Notes: generated by a model from the letters alone, not told the origin. Counted from the stretch's first letter, positions 38,136 to 46,463 are shown. The stretch: DNA of 52,962 bases from Chitinophagaceae bacterium PMP191F (GCA_001302245.1 LGYU01000026.1:1-52962), one strand, 5' to 3'. Made by a program: numbers and translations.

Positions 38136-38681
38136 TTAATAATTAAGTAATTCGTCTTTCAGTACACGCAATCGTTCACGCAGGTGTAACACTGCATATC
38201 GTTTGCGGCTGATGAGGGTGTTCACTGTTTCACCGGTTTGTTCGGATAACGTTTTAAAGGAAACACCTTCCAGTTCATGTTGAATAAAAACGCTGCGTTG
38301 TTCTTCCGGCAGTTCCTGCAAAGCCACATTCAGTTCTTCCCAGAACATATTGCGCAGATATTCCTGTTCGGGGTTATCACTGGCATTGAACAGCAGTTCA
38401 TTCCAGCCGTAGGTTTCTTCGGCATCATCATCGCTTATATTTTCATCCAGTGCTTCCGGTTGGTGTTTGCGTTGGCGATCAATGATCTTATTGCGGGCAA
38501 CGGTAAACAACCATGCAGTTACCTGGTCTACAGGTTGCGGATTACCGATAAACTGGTAAAAAACATCCTGCAGCACATCTTCCGCATCTGCATCGTTGTT
38601 GACCCGTTTACGGATAAAACCCAGTAAACGTTTACTGTAGTCATTAATGACCTGGGTGATATTGCGTTTGGGATCAGCCAT
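38136..38681 (-). CDS. ECF-family RNA polymerase sigma factor
   Basis: The protein (181 aa from the chosen start MADPKRNITQVINDY) has region 2 (DADAEDVLQDVFYQFI, WLFTVARNKIIDRQRK) and region 4 (LPEEQRSVFIQHELEGVSFKTLSEQTGETVNTLISRKRYAVLHLRERL, split in the usual HTH), joined by an acidic linker of about 35 residues. It should direct RNA polymerase to a specific set of promoters. An in-frame ATG at 38714 would add 11 residues. The operon continues with the small membrane protein and the HMA-like protein. Confidence 0.9.
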   Translation of the reverse strand: MADPKRNITQVINDYSKRLLGFIRKRVNNDADAEDVLQDVFYQFIGNPQPVDQVTAWLFTVARNKIIDRQRKHQPEALDENISDDDAEETYGWNELLFNASDNPEQEYLRNMFWEELNVALQELPEEQRSVFIQHELEGVSFKTLSEQTGETVNTLISRKRYAVLHLRERLRVLKDELLNY

Positions 38682-38918
38682 TATGCCATCTGGTATCGTC
38701 AGGCTTTTATTCATCTTATATATAGGTAGACGAATGTGGAGGCCCGATATTTTAAAGTTGCATATATTTTTTCAGCGAACCGTTCCGGATAACAACGAAG
38801 CGGTAAAATGCAGCAACCAACCTGCCATGGTACTCACGGAGTTATAGACTGGTAAGTTGTCACTTTAAGTCATAAAGCATGTGCTGGGCATGGAGCAGAA
38901 AGCAGACGCATACTTTAC

Positions 38919-38949
38919 TTGTTTCACGCTTTGGCGTTACGTAGTTTTG
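38919..38949 (+). promoter_or_regulatory. promoter of the DUF72 gene
   Basis: TTG at 38919-38921 and TAGTTTTG at 38942-38949, a perfect TAnnTTTG, with a 20-base spacer. Transcription would start about 10-15 bases before the ATG at 38969. Confidence 0.6.
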
Positions 38950-38968
38950 AACTATTAAACATTTTTGA

Positions 38969-39901
38969 ATGGAATTTGGAAGGATAAGTGAACAGGAGCT
39001 TGCAGTAACAGATTTTACCTTGCCGCCGGATCCGGCAGCTAATGCTACAGTACTGAAAGGGGTGAGGGTTGAAAAACCACTGTTATACTTTGGTGGTACA
39101 CGTTGGGCCTCCAATACATGGATAGGCAGAATTTATCCCAAAGGAGCAAAGGATGCAGCCTTCCTGGAGCATTATGTACAATTCTTTAATTCTATTGAAC
39201 TCAATGCCACGCATTACCAGGTATATGGTCCATCGGTGATCGGCAAATGGGCTGCTAAAGCTGCGGGAAAAGATTTCAGGTTTTGTCCAAAGGTGCCGCA
39301 AAGTATCAGCCATTACAGCAACTTCAACAATGTATACGATATAACCACTTCTTTCCTGGAAGGAGTACTGGCCTTTGGTGAAAACCTGGGTCCTGTGTTT
39401 TTGCAGGTAAGCGAGAAATATGCTCCCGACAGAAAGAACAGCCTGTTCCGGTACCTGGAATCATTGCCGGTTGACATACAGTTTTTTGTAGAAGTACGGC
39501 ATGAGGATTGGTTTGCTGATAAGATAATACAACAGGAGTTGCTGACCGTATTGCGCTCATTGAACATGGGCATTGTCATTACAGATACACCTGGCCGCAG
39601 GGATGTGGCACATATGACACTTACCATACCCAAAACGTTTATACGGTATGTAGGCAACAGTACAACACCTGTGGATTATGCGCGTATAGATGCATGGGTG
39701 AAACGTTTGCAATATTGGGTAGAACAGGGTTTGCAGGAACTGTATGTTTTTCCGCACATGCTGGATGAAGCTACCTGTCCTTTACTGACGGCTTATATGG
39801 AAGATAAATTACTGGCTGCCTGCAATCTTCCGTTGCGGCACCGCAATCCCCGCCAACCGGGAGAACCGGTGCAGGGCACACAGATCAGTTTTTTTGACTG
39901 A
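38969..39901 (+). CDS. DUF72 protein
   Basis: The 310-aa protein belongs to DUF72, a TIM-barrel-like family. Diagnostic stretches are YFGGTRWASNTWIGRIYPKGAK, FNSIELNATHYQVYGPSVIGKWA, FRFCPKVPQSISH, VFLQVSEKYAPDRK and VEVRHEDWF (longer ones read in parts). Family members in E. coli and others are often encoded near DNA repair or radical SAM genes, and no activity has been proved. Here it converges on umuC (33 bases between stops) at the edge of the damage-response island, with its own promoter. The C-terminus is basic. Confidence 0.87.
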   Translation: MEFGRISEQELAVTDFTLPPDPAANATVLKGVRVEKPLLYFGGTRWASNTWIGRIYPKGAKDAAFLEHYVQFFNSIELNATHYQVYGPSVIGKWAAKAAGKDFRFCPKVPQSISHYSNFNNVYDITTSFLEGVLAFGENLGPVFLQVSEKYAPDRKNSLFRYLESLPVDIQFFVEVRHEDWFADKIIQQELLTVLRSLNMGIVITDTPGRRDVAHMTLTIPKTFIRYVGNSTTPVDYARIDAWVKRLQYWVEQGLQELYVFPHMLDEATCPLLTAYMEDKLLAACNLPLRHRNPRQPGEPVQGTQISFFD

Positions 39902-39934
39902 TGTTGTTATGGATATTTGTTGTTTGGATAACTT

Positions 39935-41218
39935 TTATCTTACCTCAAACAATTCTTCCCATCGTGTGGTATGCCGTTGGCTGCGCATTTCCTGCCGCAT
40001 TTTCCAGTTGCGGGTAGTACCGGAAGATGCAAATTTCAGTACATCATCACGCATACTGAAATTGATATTGTCCATCATATCCATCAGCATCCGGTTATTG
40101 TTGTCTGACGGTGCTGCGAAGAGATTGCCTTGCACAGAATCATCAGGCACAAGACCGCTGAGCATTACGCCCGCCTTTTTATAATAAATGCCTTTTTTAT
40201 ACAGATCATCCACCATTTGTACAGCGGGTTTAATAAGTTCCTGTGTAACGCAGGTGGCTGCTGGTAAAGTAGTATAAGCACTGATGGCACTGCCACGTTT
40301 AAAATCAGTATGGTGGTCCTGTTCGCGGGATACGATAAAGATGCTGACCACGCGTGCAGCACTGCGCTGGCGGCGTAGTTTTTCGGCTGCACGTGAAGTA
40401 TAGGTAGCAATGGCTTCTTTAATAGAATAAATATCTGTTACCGGACTACCGAACATACGTGTGGTAGCGATCATTTTTTTGGTAACCAGCGGTGGTTCCA
40501 TATCAATACTGGGAATACCGTTCAATTCTTTCACCAGTCGGATACCGGTTACACCGCCCATGTGATGATGTGCCCATTGCTGTGACATCATGCTCAGTTC
40601 CCAGGCACTGGTAATACCCATGTTCACGAGCTTTTTGGCATACGCTCTGCCAACGCCCCAGATATTATCAATACGTGTAGCGCGCATGGCGGCTACCTGT
40701 TCTTCGCGGGTGGCCAGTACATGCACACATTGTGTAGCCTGTTTATTTTTTTTGGCCATGTAGTTGGCCAGCTTGGCAAGTGTTTTGGTAGGAGCTACGC
40801 CAATAGAAACAGAAATACCGGTATGCTGTTCCACTACTTCACGTATATGCAATGCAGTAGCATGCAGTTCGGTAAGCGGTATGTGACTGAGATCAATAAA
40901 AGCCTCATCAACGGAATAGACTTCCACCTGCTGATGTGTGGGCAACAGGCTGCGCAGAGTTTCCATCACGCGCCAGCTCATATCACCATACAAATGATAG
41001 TTGGAAGAAAAAACAGCAATATTGTGTTTCAGGATCAGCGGACGCGCCATAAAGAAGGGCTCACCCATTGGTACACCCAATGCCCTGGCCTCGTCACTGC
41101 GTGAAATGATACAACCATCATTATTGCTTAGTACCACTACAGGTTGATTTTTCAGATCAGGTCTGAACAATCTTTCACAGGAGCAATAAAAACTGTTACA
41201 ATCCACAATTGCCTTCAT
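39935..41218 (-). CDS. umuC: Y-family DNA polymerase UmuC
   Basis: The 427-aa protein has the palm motifs of Y-family polymerases: AIVDCNSFYCSCERLFRP with the first catalytic Asp, and VYSVDEAFIDLSH with the catalytic Asp-Glu pair. There is a helix-hairpin-helix (NIWGVGRAYAKKLVNMGI), a little-finger domain (about 245-350) and the DUF4113-type C-terminus of UmuC. It copies past damaged bases together with UmuD'. All catalytic residues are intact. It is separated from umuD by 222 bases that contain an intrinsic terminator, so its expression may depend on read-through. Confidence 0.95.
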   Translation of the reverse strand: MKAIVDCNSFYCSCERLFRPDLKNQPVVVLSNNDGCIISRSDEARALGVPMGEPFFMARPLILKHNIAVFSSNYHLYGDMSWRVMETLRSLLPTHQQVEVYSVDEAFIDLSHIPLTELHATALHIREVVEQHTGISVSIGVAPTKTLAKLANYMAKKNKQATQCVHVLATREEQVAAMRATRIDNIWGVGRAYAKKLVNMGITSAWELSMMSQQWAHHHMGGVTGIRLVKELNGIPSIDMEPPLVTKKMIATTRMFGSPVTDIYSIKEAIATYTSRAAEKLRRQRSAARVVSIFIVSREQDHHTDFKRGSAISAYTTLPAATCVTQELIKPAVQMVDDLYKKGIYYKKAGVMLSGLVPDDSVQGNLFAAPSDNNNRMLMDMMDNINFSMRDDVLKFASSGTTRNWKMRQEMRSQRHTTRWEELFEVR

Positions 41219-41229
41219 AATCTTTGTTT

Positions 41230-41266
41230 AAAAATGGGCAGCCCCTACTCCCCAGTGGGGCCGCCC
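41230..41266 (-). terminator. intrinsic terminator just upstream of umuC
   Basis: A 10-bp GC-rich stem (41236-41245 with 41257-41266, one G:U) is followed on the minus strand by ATTTTTA. It lies 18 bases before the umuC ATG. An alternative inner CCCC-ACT-GGGG pairing (41250-41260 region) excludes the full stem. A second hairpin with 7-bp arms is at 41342-41363. Confidence 0.75.
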
Positions 41267-41289
41267 GATGATCATAGGACTGGAAAGGT

Positions 41290-41418
41290 TTAATGGAATG
41301 GTACAACTTTATAACAAGGCAGTTTGTATGCAGCCCCGCCGGCGCCTGCTCCCTTGCAGGCGCTGACGCAGTAGCCGGCATTCATGGCACTACCGGTAAA
41401 ATCTAATGGTCTGTTCAT
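41290..41418 (-). CDS. possible 42-codon ORF between umuD and umuC
   Basis: An ATG 22 bases after the umuD stop opens a 42-codon frame that ends just before the terminator hairpin. The product begins MNRPLDFTGSAMNAGY and has a Cys/Gly/Ala-rich centre (YCVSACKGAGAGGAAYK). It fits neatly between the two genes but has no recognised family, and the GC-rich hairpin at 41342-41363 lies inside it. It may equally be chance. Confidence 0.2.
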   Translation of the reverse strand: MNRPLDFTGSAMNAGYCVSACKGAGAGGAAYKLPCYKVVPFH

Positions 41419-41440
41419 CAGCAATGCTGCTGTTAATAGC

Positions 41441-41875
41441 TTATACGGAGTGAATGGCATAGGTAACCACACCCCATACACTGAACTCTGTACAGGAACT
41501 ATCAATTTCAATAGGTGCCAGCTTATTGGTTTCAGGAAGCAGGCGTATCTTATTAAATGTCTTTTCCAGTCTTCTGATCAGTAATTCGCCATTCAGCATT
41601 GCAATAATGATCCTGCCACTGGTGGCTTTCATACTTCTGTCAATGATCACAATGTCCCCGTCATGAATACCTGCACCTGTCATGGCATTGCCCCGCACCC
41701 GCATAAAGAAAGTAGCTGGTTTATTATGGATCAGTTGCTCATTCAGATCGATGCCTCTTTCCATATAATCATCTGCTGCTGCACCAAAACCGGTAGCATC
41801 AGCAGTTTTGATCTCATGCTGGCTGTATTGTTTGGAGCCTTTGTAAGCAGGCCCGTAAAAAGTATCCTCCTGCAT
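41441..41875 (-). CDS. umuD: UmuD-like protein lacking the Ser/Lys catalytic dyad
   Basis: The 144-aa protein aligns along its length with UmuD: DATGFGAAADDYMERGIDLN around the self-cleavage region (E. coli CGF, here TGF), FFMRVRGNAMTGAGIHDGDI, GRIIIAMLNGELLIRRL and a C-terminal SVWGVVTYAI. The nucleophilic Ser of G-D-S-M is Ala64 (GNAM, codon GCC at 41684-41686). The general-base Lys of the V-K-K-L motif is Arg101 (AGA at 41573-41575). LexA/UmuD proteins need both for self-cleavage, so this one should not convert itself to UmuD'. It may already act as a dimer partner of UmuC, or be cleaved by another protease. It is divergent from the 2H gene pair. Confidence 0.85.
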   Translation of the reverse strand: MQEDTFYGPAYKGSKQYSQHEIKTADATGFGAAADDYMERGIDLNEQLIHNKPATFFMRVRGNAMTGAGIHDGDIVIIDRSMKATSGRIIIAMLNGELLIRRLEKTFNKIRLLPETNKLAPIEIDSSCTEFSVWGVVTYAIHSV

Positions 41876-41891
41876 ATATTTTAATTTTGAA

Positions 41892-41910
41892 TTACTAAAA
41901 ACTTTAGTAA
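41892..41910. promoter_or_regulatory. palindromic operator candidate between umuD and the 2H genes
   Basis: TTACTAAA-AAC-TTTAGTAA is a perfect inverted repeat with 8-bp arms, centred in the 72-base divergent spacer. Outer ATTTTA (from 41879) and TAAAAT (to about 41925) extend the symmetry. It does not resemble the proteobacterial LexA box. Confidence 0.6.
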
Positions 41911-41947
41911 ATTTATGCTAAAATATTGATCAGGTAAAATTTTATTT

Positions 41948-42574
41948 ATGGAACGGGTGGCAGTATCAAAAGAAAAAAGGGCGCATTATACGGGAGAAAC
42001 TTTGCTGGAATACTCACTGGTAGTATATCCAGATGCTTACCTCACCGGGCGGATTGCGGAAGAACGCCGGCAGTTTATAAAAAAATACAATGCACCTGCT
42101 GCCTCTGTGGATATTCCATATTATATAACAGTGGCAGAATTTAAGATGCGCGATGGCATGGAAGCTACCCTGGTACGCTGGATGCAACGAATCTGCAGCA
42201 TGTACCATAGCTTTCACGTTACGTTGGGCAATTATAATGGTACGCCTGCGCAGGCTATTTTTTTGCAGGGACAACAATTGCAACCTTTTCAGCAACTGGG
42301 CCTGCAGCTAAAAACCATTGATGAATACATCCGTTCTTCCGCCTGTCCACCTATACATATTGCACAGCAACCCTGTTTGCATTTTGCCACAGACCTGCCG
42401 GAAGATATTTACAGAAAAGCCATGCCCGTATACGCACGTCAATTTTTCCGGGCTGCTTTTGAAGTGAATGAACTGGTATTGCTGGCTCGTGATCATGCTT
42501 TTCACCCGGGCAAGGCAGTGCAGGTATTTCGTTTTTTACCCGTCAGTCATCAGCCGGAAGCAGTGCTGGCCTGA
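41948..42574 (+). CDS. 2H-phosphoesterase-like protein, first of a tandem pair
   Basis: The 208-aa protein has the length and strand pattern of 2'-5' RNA ligase/2H phosphoesterases: LLEYSLVVYPDAYLTGRIAEERRQF at the start, YYITVAEFKMRDGMEATLVRWMQ, and a late FEVNELVLLARDH. The two H-x-T/S catalytic motifs are not intact: the first reads Y-I-T and the second region reads CLHFATDL. Active 2H enzymes need both histidines, so catalysis is doubtful. It follows the palindromic operator and is 30 bases ahead of a second, related gene, suggesting an operon divergent from umuDC. Confidence 0.6.
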   Translation: MERVAVSKEKRAHYTGETLLEYSLVVYPDAYLTGRIAEERRQFIKKYNAPAASVDIPYYITVAEFKMRDGMEATLVRWMQRICSMYHSFHVTLGNYNGTPAQAIFLQGQQLQPFQQLGLQLKTIDEYIRSSACPPIHIAQQPCLHFATDLPEDIYRKAMPVYARQFFRAAFEVNELVLLARDHAFHPGKAVQVFRFLPVSHQPEAVLA

Positions 42575-42604
42575 TGTTTTTACCACTTTTTAAAAGAAAC
42601 AACT

Positions 42605-43219
42605 ATGCAAACGATCACACAGGTAATACCCGGCTACCGGATGAGTGAGTACCTGCTGGTGTTGCAGCCGCACGAGGAATTACGCCAGCGGATCATGCAG
42701 GTAAAGAAAGACTTTCAGGATACTTACAAGGTATTTGCCTGGGCTCATCATAAACCACATATTGTACTGGCAACATTTACCCAGTATGATATGATGGAAG
42801 AAAGGATACTGAACCGCCTGAAGGTAACAGCCATGGGATACCAGCCTTTTAAAGTAGAGTTAAAAAATTATGGCAGTTATCCCAGTCACACACTGTTCAT
42901 CAATGTAGCTACCAAAGTGCCGATACAGTTACTGATAAAAGAGATCCGGACTGCGCAGCGGCTGATGAAGATCGATAATGAACACAAGCCGCATTTTATT
43001 GATGAACCGAATATTGCCATTGCGCGAAAACTATTGCCCTGGCAATATGAAGCGGCATGGAAAGACTACTCACACCGGCATTTTACCGGAAGATTTATTG
43101 CAGATAGTATGTTGCTGCTGAAAAGAAGGGTAGGAGACAAAGCATTCCAGGTAGTACAAAGACTGGAGTTTATGAACCTGCCGGTAACTACGCGACAGGG
43201 TGAATTGTTTATGCTGTAG
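42605..43219 (+). CDS. 2H-phosphoesterase (2'-5' RNA ligase) family protein
   Basis: The 204-aa protein is a clearer member of the 2'-5' RNA ligase-like family: MSEYLLVLQPHEELRQRIMQVKKDF at the start, KPHIVLATFTQYDMMEERIL, SHTLFINVATKVPIQLL, and KPHFIDEPNIAIARKLLPWQYE. Canonical members have H-x-T twice; here the first is H-I-V and the second N-I-A, so one His is lost and both Thr are replaced. It could still bind cyclic-phosphate RNA ends or nucleotides. It is the second gene of the pair and lies upstream of a PA0069-type radical SAM gene. Confidence 0.72.
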   Translation: MQTITQVIPGYRMSEYLLVLQPHEELRQRIMQVKKDFQDTYKVFAWAHHKPHIVLATFTQYDMMEERILNRLKVTAMGYQPFKVELKNYGSYPSHTLFINVATKVPIQLLIKEIRTAQRLMKIDNEHKPHFIDEPNIAIARKLLPWQYEAAWKDYSHRHFTGRFIADSMLLLKRRVGDKAFQVVQRLEFMNLPVTTRQGELFML

Positions 43220-43320
43220 AAAATGATGTGCATGGTGCGCAGCGTATTATAACGAAGATCGTTTTTCGCATTTATTGTTATCGCTATCCATCCGGCAGCC
43301 TGTTCAGTGAATGAAGGTAT

Positions 43321-43358
43321 AGAGCGTACTTTTTCCAATTGAAAAAGCATATCGCTCT
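43321..43358 (+). other. hairpin in the 369-base gap 43220-43588
   Basis: AGAGCG/CGCTCT and CTTTTTC/GAAAAAG form a two-part stem around a CAATT loop. The rest of the gap is non-coding with no recognised element. The hairpin is not followed by a U tract, so it is not an obvious terminator. Confidence 0.35.
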
Positions 43359-43588
43359 GTATTGTTGCAAAAGGATTAACCAATTGCTTTTTTCTGGGGG
43401 AGCAGAAAATACATACGGTGAACACCTTGCGCTACATTCCATGTTGTTGTGTAAAATGTTATTATTTCGGCAGGTGTTTATCTGCGATGAAATAACGACG
43501 TAGTGATGAAGACGCTTGTCTTCCCATACAACACATAAGTACCATATTCCTGAACGGGCTGCCCGGTGGGTATTTAAAATATATAAGT

Positions 43589-44698
43589 ATGTCCGGGGAA
43601 TTAAAGCAGGATCATTATCGTGTAAAGCCTGTTGAAAAAGATACTGCAACACAATACCTGAAAGGAAGAGGCGCTCAGATCAATACCAGGAACCGGTTTC
43701 TTAAAAACGAAGATACCAGGGAGCACATTGAAGCAATTGATGACTGGATAGAAGTAGATGTGGAAACCCAGTTCATGGAAGAGTATGCTAAAGGCATCGT
43801 GAATAAAGTAGATAGTCCTGATGTGGGGATGTATTACAGCATGAATCCTTACCAGGGGTGTGAGCATGGCTGTATCTATTGCTATGCACGCAATGTACAC
43901 GAGTACTGGGGTTACAGTGCAGGGCTGGACTTTGAACGCAAAATTGTGGTAAAAAAGAACGGGCCGGAACTGTTACGCAAATTCCTGATGAATCCCAAAT
44001 GGCAACCTGTGCCTATTTCACTCAGTGGTAATACGGATTGTTATCAGCCGGCAGAAAAACTATTCCGGCTTACCCGCCGTATGCTGGAAGTGTGCCTGGA
44101 ATTTAACCAGCCGGTGGGCATCATTACCAAAAATGCAGGTATTTTGCGCGATAAGGATATTTTGCAAAAAATGGCAGCAAAGAACCTGGTATCAGTGCTG
44201 ATGTCGGTCACCTCTTTTAATGAAGATCTGCGCAGGGTCATGGAGCCCCGTACCACTACAGCACAGCAGCGGTTACGTGTTATAAAAGAGCTGAGCGAAG
44301 TGGGTGTACGAACAGGCGTGATGCTGGGGCCTATGATACCGGGGCTGAATGAACACGAAATGCAACGGATCATGGAAGCTGCTGCCAAAAACGGCGCCAT
44401 CTTCTCTGCGTATACTTTTATTCGTTTGAATGGTGCCATCAAATTGTTGTTTCACGACTGGCTGTATAAAAACTTCCCTGACAGGGCCGATAAGGTCTGG
44501 CATCTGATAGAAAAGGGACATGGCGGACAGGTGAACGATAGTCGCTATGGTGTACGCATGCGAGGTGAAGGAGAAATAGCAGAATTGGTACGACAACAGT
44601 TTATTAAATACAATAAAAAATATCACCTCAACGAAGAAGACTGGTCACTCGATTGTTCACAGTTCAAACGGCCGGGCGAACAAATGCGCCTGTTCTGA
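43589..44698 (+). CDS. PA0069-family radical SAM protein (SplB-like)
   Basis: The 369-aa protein carries the 4Fe-4S motif C-x3-C-x2-C at Cys91, Cys95 and Cys98 in CEHGCIYCYARNVHEYWG, followed by features of the PA0069/spore-photoproduct-lyase-like subgroup: SLSGNTDCYQPAEK, GIITKNAGILRD, MEPRTTTAQQRL and MLGPMIPGLNEHE. It should cleave S-adenosylmethionine to start radical chemistry. Members of the subgroup are often encoded beside DUF72, DNA polymerase or photolyase genes, and repair of DNA photo-damage is suspected but not shown. The start at 43589 gives the typical N-terminal GRGAQINTRNRF box. Confidence 0.9.
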   Translation: MSGELKQDHYRVKPVEKDTATQYLKGRGAQINTRNRFLKNEDTREHIEAIDDWIEVDVETQFMEEYAKGIVNKVDSPDVGMYYSMNPYQGCEHGCIYCYARNVHEYWGYSAGLDFERKIVVKKNGPELLRKFLMNPKWQPVPISLSGNTDCYQPAEKLFRLTRRMLEVCLEFNQPVGIITKNAGILRDKDILQKMAAKNLVSVLMSVTSFNEDLRRVMEPRTTTAQQRLRVIKELSEVGVRTGVMLGPMIPGLNEHEMQRIMEAAAKNGAIFSAYTFIRLNGAIKLLFHDWLYKNFPDRADKVWHLIEKGHGGQVNDSRYGVRMRGEGEIAELVRQQFIKYNKKYHLNEEDWSLDCSQFKRPGEQMRLF

Positions 44699-44770
44699 TA
44701 GCTGCTGGTAATTATTGTAATGAGATCAAATAACTACTTTACCTGTTCCGGAAGTATACTTTAATATACA

Positions 44771-44813
44771 TATACCTGCAAACACTTATTACCAATGTTT
44801 GTGTATACTTTTT
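44771..44813 (+). terminator. terminator candidate in the 535-base gap 44699-45233
   Basis: TATAC-(CTG)-CAAACA pairs with TGTTTG-(T)-GTATA (44771-44807), then CTTTTT. Further along, 44986-45013 forms a stem with a T-rich loop, and on the minus strand it would be followed by TTTTTGATT. No ORF or RNA gene was recognised in the gap. Confidence 0.45.
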
Positions 44814-45172
44814 ACCAGATCATCCTCTTCAGGCATAATCATTGTCTGCCTGCTCTCTGTACCCAATAATGTTGATCCCTTTCTACAGACTATTTTTATA
44901 CACAATTATCTTTCTGACAGATCGTTTCAAATAACAGCATTGTTATAAAATTGTAGATGTATAAACATGCAGTGGTAATCAAAAAGCCTTGTTGTGTTTT
45001 TTACACAATAGGCATTCATTGATCAGGCTGTTATTACATATCAAATAGTGCGTCATGGCAAACCCGTTGCTGTAGCCCATTTCAGCATTTTGGCGTTAAC
45101 AGATTATGGGTCAGGCTATAAGTAAGAAGGTCAAAACGTATAAGTTACAATTGAAAAAGGTAGTTCTACGGA

Positions 45173-45202
45173 TTTGTTACATGGCTTTTACTGATATCTT
45201 TA
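45173..45202 (+). promoter_or_regulatory. promoter of the lipoprotein/signalling unit
   Basis: TTTG (45173-45176) and TATCTTTA (45195-45202, one mismatch to TAnnTTTG) are 18 bases apart. The box lies 31 bases before the ATG at 45234. Confidence 0.6.
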
Positions 45203-45233
45203 AGCCACTTTTAACGCAAAACCCTGTTTTTTT

Positions 45234-45773
45234 ATGGTAACAACTCCCCGAAAAAAAACAATCAGTCGAGGACTGATGTTGTTGATCTGCGCCGTGTCAG
45301 TAGGCGTATTGCTAAACTCATGTAAACCTGACAATGCTCCTAAAGAAGATGGTGTATGGATCCCTATGCCAAAGGATACCTCTTCACTGGGTAAACTGAA
45401 TCACTACATTCCGATTACTGACCTGGACAAATTCCGTGGCCGGTTTCGCAAAGATCGTGATACCCTTACCCGTAGAGTGCCTGACCTTGAATTTACACGC
45501 AGTGAAGCCTTTAACAAAAAAGCTTTGGTAGAAGTACTGAAAGATCCACGTTGTGTGGGTATCAGGATCTATTATGGCGTTAAAGAAAAAGGAAAAAAAG
45601 GCGAATTCCGTGTAATGATTGTTGGTGTAGATGAACAAGGAAAAGACCTGTATATAAAGAAAGGCTCTCTGATGGCTACCGGCGACGGTGATCCTGGTGA
45701 GGGCGGTCTGGAATACGGTCAGTGTGAGCCGCCTTGCGACAACACGCCACCAGATAGCACTTCCGGCCTTTAA
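45234..45773 (+). CDS. lipoprotein of unknown function linked to a two-component system
   Basis: The 179-aa protein has a lipoprotein signal (GLMLLICAVSVGVLLNSC, Cys30) preceded by a basic N-region. The mature part has a motif-like YIPITDLDKFRGRFRKDRDTL and a conserved-looking beta/alpha segment (CVGIRIYYGVKEKGKKGEFRVMIVGVDEQG, read in parts), and ends in a Gly/Cys/Pro-rich tail (GQCEPPCDNTPP). I do not recognise the family. It is the first gene of a run of four with short gaps (27 bases, then overlap, then 21 bases), so it probably belongs with the membrane protein, kinase and response regulator, perhaps as their outside partner. Confidence 0.65.
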   Translation: MVTTPRKKTISRGLMLLICAVSVGVLLNSCKPDNAPKEDGVWIPMPKDTSSLGKLNHYIPITDLDKFRGRFRKDRDTLTRRVPDLEFTRSEAFNKKALVEVLKDPRCVGIRIYYGVKEKGKKGEFRVMIVGVDEQGKDLYIKKGSLMATGDGDPGEGGLEYGQCEPPCDNTPPDSTSGL

Positions 45774-45800
45774 TATTTAATCCAGAGATTATTCTGCCTG

Positions 45801-46463
45801 ATGACTACTACCCTGATTTTTATTTTAAGCCTGAGTATCGTTTTCGCTATGATAATCGGGATAGTAAGATTCCGGAACATTGATCCGGCTTACTATCCCT
45901 TTATTTATAATGTAACCACTGTTTTCATAGTAGAAATTGTAGTGCGGGTATTTACCGTTACCGGGCAGCCAGATGCATATATTATTTTAATCAATTGTTT
46001 TGCGCTGATCGATTGCTGGCTTTTCACCTGGTTATTTCACAACTGGGGTTTGTTTAACCGGAATCGGAAAGCATACCTGGCCATAATGACCGGTTTTGTG
46101 GTTGCCTGGATCGTACTTACAATCTTTGTAAAAGGTATCACAAAGTCCAATTATTATTTCCGGGTATTGTATTCCTTTGCGCTCATTTTCTTTAGTGTCA
46201 GTACCTTTAACAAAATGATTGTACAGGAGCGGGGAAATATTTTCAAAAACGCCCGTTTCTGGATATGCATCGGGATCATTATTTTTTACACATTCTTTAC
46301 TATGATTTGTGTTACAAGTATATCCTGGCAAAGCGTAAGCAGGGTGTTCAGAAGAAATCTGCAATCTGTAAACGTGTTTACCAATCTTTTGGTTAATATT
46401 TTGTACGCAATAGCAATGCTATGGATTCCCAGGAACAAGCGGTTTACGAGTCTATTAAAATAG
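45801..46463 (+). CDS. multi-pass membrane protein, probable sensor partner
   Basis: The 220-aa protein is almost entirely hydrophobic with about seven predicted membrane helices and no other domain: TTTLIFILSLSIVFAMIIGIV, FIYNVTTVFIVEIVVRVF, YIILINCFALIDCWLF, AYLAIMTGFVVAWIVLTIF and others. Its last 43 bases overlap the start of the histidine kinase gene, so the two are translationally coupled. The kinase itself has one membrane helix and no input domain, which makes this protein a likely signal receiver (inference). Confidence 0.65.
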   Translation: MTTTLIFILSLSIVFAMIIGIVRFRNIDPAYYPFIYNVTTVFIVEIVVRVFTVTGQPDAYIILINCFALIDCWLFTWLFHNWGLFNRNRKAYLAIMTGFVVAWIVLTIFVKGITKSNYYFRVLYSFALIFFSVSTFNKMIVQERGNIFKNARFWICIGIIIFYTFFTMICVTSISWQSVSRVFRRNLQSVNVFTNLLVNILYAIAMLWIPRNKRFTSLLK

